A DNA stretch of 64,000 bases from Endomychus coccineus (Eukaryota > Arthropoda > Insecta > Coleoptera > Endomychidae): assembly GCA_958510875.1 (NCBI GenBank), contig OY294071.1, positions 37,726,581 to 37,790,580 on the forward strand, read 5' to 3'. Position 1 is the first letter of the stretch, and every line of letters starts with the position of its first letter. Positions 62,305 through 64,000 of this stretch are shown here, piece by piece. The notes below the pieces were generated by a model. That model worked only from the letters and a program-made list of their open reading frames with translations, was not told where the DNA came from and searched no databases. The position numbers and the translations under genes were made by a program.

Positions 62305-62620
62305 TGTTATACGCCTGCCTGATTTCCAAATCTGACAATAATTCCTCACCAAAAGTAAAGTCGTTAATCGTGCGCTTAAACGAGAGTGCCTGCGATCATA
62401 TTGCAACGATCCTTTCCGGTGGTCCGAATGCAGTAATTCAGTTCAGAATGACTGCCTTTTGCATCCGGTCTATCAAGATCTACGCCGAGTTCTTACAGGC
62501 CGGAATGATCTTCAAGTTTGAACGCAGCGAAGACCGAACTCCGCCCAAAACACCGATGATCAGAACCACTAATACGACCTTGTGGCCTGGGTATAGCGTG
62601 CGGAGCTCGAACAGGAAATC
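62305..62620 (-). pseudogene. RLE-type LINE C-terminal remnant
   Basis: Minus-strand frame: FLFELRTLYPGHKVVLVV, LIIGVLGGVRSSLRSNLK, IIPACKNSA, stop, ILIDRMQKAVILN, stop, ITAFG. The LYPxHxV, IGxLGG, PAC and MQKAVI order is that of the conserved C-terminal region after the restriction-like endonuclease in R2/R4-type LINEs. GC content is well above the surroundings. The PLE-A copy begins immediately after it. The plus-strand 109-codon frame is a shadow. Confidence 0.5.
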
Positions 62621-62621
62621 T

Positions 62622-62745
62622 CAGTTCGCCTAGATCTTCCAGACTCTACGGTCGAATCACCTGAAGATAGCAAATGCGACTTTGCCGAAACGTCGTGAAA
62701 TTGGTCCTTTTAAGGACCGAAACCACACAACGCGGATCAATACCC
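62622..62745 (+). repeat. PLE-A pseudo-LTR fragment, plus orientation
   Basis: Starts GTTCGCCTAGATCTTCCAG and stops at AATACCCG, earlier than the usual CAGTTCTACA edge, where (TA)n begins. Confidence 0.8.
62654..62703 (+). ncRNA. Hammerhead-like motif with helix II change
   Basis: The core CTGAAGA and GAAACGTC are present, but helix II starts TAGC instead of TGGC. This weakens the stem and also destroys the ATG. Confidence 0.45.

Positions 62746-62746
<1 letters not shown>

Positions 62747-62789
<43 letters not shown>
62747..62789. repeat. (TA)n between opposed pseudo-LTRs
   Basis: Forty-three bases of TA, with PLE-A sequence on both sides. Confidence 0.95.
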
Positions 62790-62792
<3 letters not shown>

Positions 62793-63022
62793 TCTTCTTA
62801 GGTTCTCGCGGACGTAATGTGTAGAACTGGATTCTCGGGTATTGATCCGCGTTGTGTGGTTTCGGTCCTCAAAAGGACCAATTTCACGACGTTTCGGCAA
62901 AGTCGCATTTGCCATCTTCAGGTGATTCGACCGTAGAGTCTGGAAAATCTAGGCGAACTGACGCTTACTTGGAGGGACAGGTATTTATATCCCCCGTTAT
63001 GCTTGACCTTTGGACTTTCGAA
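62790..63022 (-). repeat. PLE-A 3' pseudo-LTR, minus orientation
   Basis: Extends to the GTTTCTTCTTAGG edge beside (TA)n and continues in the other direction into the ORF stop at 63023. Confidence 0.85.
62880..62928 (-). ncRNA. Hammerhead-like motif, PLE-A
   Basis: Intact core and helix II on the minus strand. Confidence 0.55.
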
Positions 63023-63633
63023 CTATTTCACGCTTGGTTGATTTCTACGTGTTTGGCTCCGAGTGACACGTTTGGATGACGTCATTGCGACGCTGGAATC
63101 AGCCGGAAAGTTTCCGTGACCTGTTGCACGTGCACTGGATACCACGTTCTCTCTTGTTTTTGGTTGTATCTTCCGATTTTCTAAAGCAGGTTTCCATGTT
63201 GCTGGTAATCTTAGTCCGTCATCTCGTTTGTTAAGACTATGTGGACGTTTCTCGATCTCTATTGCCTCCCTGGTTATTCCGGTGTAGAAGTGTTCAATGT
63301 TGGCTAGAGTCTTTGTGCCGCTGAAGTTGATCATATGGCCCGTACTTCTTACATGTTCAGCTAGTGAAGACGTGGTTTCGTTTTTCGACACAGCGTTTGC
63401 ATGTTCAGTCTTTCGCACATCAATGCGTCTGTTGGTCTGTCCGATGTATGTCTTTTCACAATTACCACATGGCACCTCGTACACTCCTTGGCATTCTAGA
63501 GGAATTCTGTCTTTTGGATTCCGAAGAACATTTTTGATTTTCCTATCTGTTGTGAAGGTTGTTTTGATATCATGACGGCTCAGTATTTTGCAGATTTTGT
63601 CAGTTGTGCCTTTTATGTAAGGTAGAAAAGCGA
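63023..63633 (-). pseudogene. PLE-A 3' half-ORF (GIY-YIG)
   Basis: Minus-strand GIY-YIG nuclease from AFLPYIKGTT (residue 662 of the intact protein) to the stop at 63023. GVYEVPCGNC, TYIGQT and EAIEIEK are intact. At 63633 it meets a 5' body piece in the opposite orientation. Confidence 0.85.
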
Positions 63634-64000
63634 AACTTTTGTGCGACCTTACCTTTCTACGCCGCTGCCGGGACCAGAAGATTATTCCAACCTGTATGAA
63701 ACTTGCGTATCACACAAAGACAACTAGTACGAAGAACATCCTGAGAAGAACGAGTTTTGCACTACTTCGAGATGCCATTCACCAAACAAGAAGAATTCTG
63801 GATGATACTGACAGCAAGCTACTACGTGTTCACCTCTATCTCAGCAATGAAATCAATCCTTTACTTTGGGAAAGAATTGACCAGCTTGCCGAGTTCAGAG
63901 CAGAGAAAAATACTGAAATAACTATAGAGAAACAGAAGAAGAAGTTCAATCATCTGAAAGACACCCAGAAACCTGAGGGAGACAGCACAAACATAGATCC
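63634..64000 (+). pseudogene. PLE-A 5' half-ORF, inverted against its neighbour; runs off window
   Basis: The plus-strand frame KLLCDLTFLRRCRDQKIIPT through LLRDAIHQTRRILDDTDSKL to KKKFNHLKDTQKPEGDSTN corresponds to residues 67-186 of the intact protein with rare substitutions. No stop is seen before the window edge. The element may continue beyond it. Confidence 0.8.

Noticed and set aside
62304..62633. 109-codon plus-strand frame in GC-rich DNA
   Set aside because: The minus strand gives a recognisable LINE C-terminal motif series, and the plus frame runs into the PLE-A pseudo-LTR.

Overview
The window looks like AT-rich insect nuclear DNA, and a beetle is a guess only. The reasons are long (TA)n tracts, many decayed retrotransposons with insect-type reverse transcriptases, several Penelope-like elements (PLEs), and no dense gene packing. 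I recognise no intact host gene, no tRNA or rRNA, and no prokaryotic signal. It reads as intergenic or intronic repeat-rich sequence, and most open frames in it are chance or repeat-derived.

Layout. 0-5.5 kb: mostly featureless, with three inverted-repeat hairpins and a 0.5 kb TA-flanked MITE (4998-5500) that carries a PLE fragment. 6.9-8.6 kb: decayed PLE family B (RT plus GIY-YIG, minus strand) between inverted terminal segments, each holding a hammerhead-ribozyme-like motif. 9.7-12.1 kb: degenerate inverted-repeat elements. 13.2-15.7 kb: two decayed RNase H-type LINE ends. 17.5-18.1 kb: a PLE-B scrap followed by a probable MULE 3' end. 19.2-21.3 kb: PLE family A pseudo-LTRs and a 5'-truncated copy. 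21.6 kb: an RLE-type LINE scrap. 23.3-25.1 kb: a foldback element with 137-bp subrepeats, inserted at TA inside a LINE RT. 25.6-28.8 kb: a nearly full-length APE-type LINE whose endonuclease is split by a 231-bp palindromic insertion. 29.0-35.2 kb: a PLE-A cluster with one intact 863-codon ORF (31511-34102). 35-58 kb: LINE remnants (39.7, 43, 45, 52-53, 56 kb), a 178-bp tandem triplicate (48.7-49.2 kb), and long tracts with nothing recognisable. 58.1-60.4 kb: a second foldback element of 2.3 kb. 62.3-64.0 kb: another RLE-type LINE scrap abutting a PLE-A copy whose two halves face each other.

How the parts work together. The one plausibly active system is PLE-A. Its ORF joins a Penelope-type RT to a GIY-YIG endonuclease. 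Its pseudo-LTRs carry a hammerhead-like fold, and the ORF's first ATG lies inside the ribozyme core. Copies are nearly identical to each other and repeatedly join (TA)n at the same element positions, which suggests recent activity and preferential joining to TA repeats. Separately, three non-autonomous inverted-repeat elements (5, 23 and 58 kb) share TA duplications and similar termini, suggesting one DNA-transposon group mobilised by a transposase encoded elsewhere.
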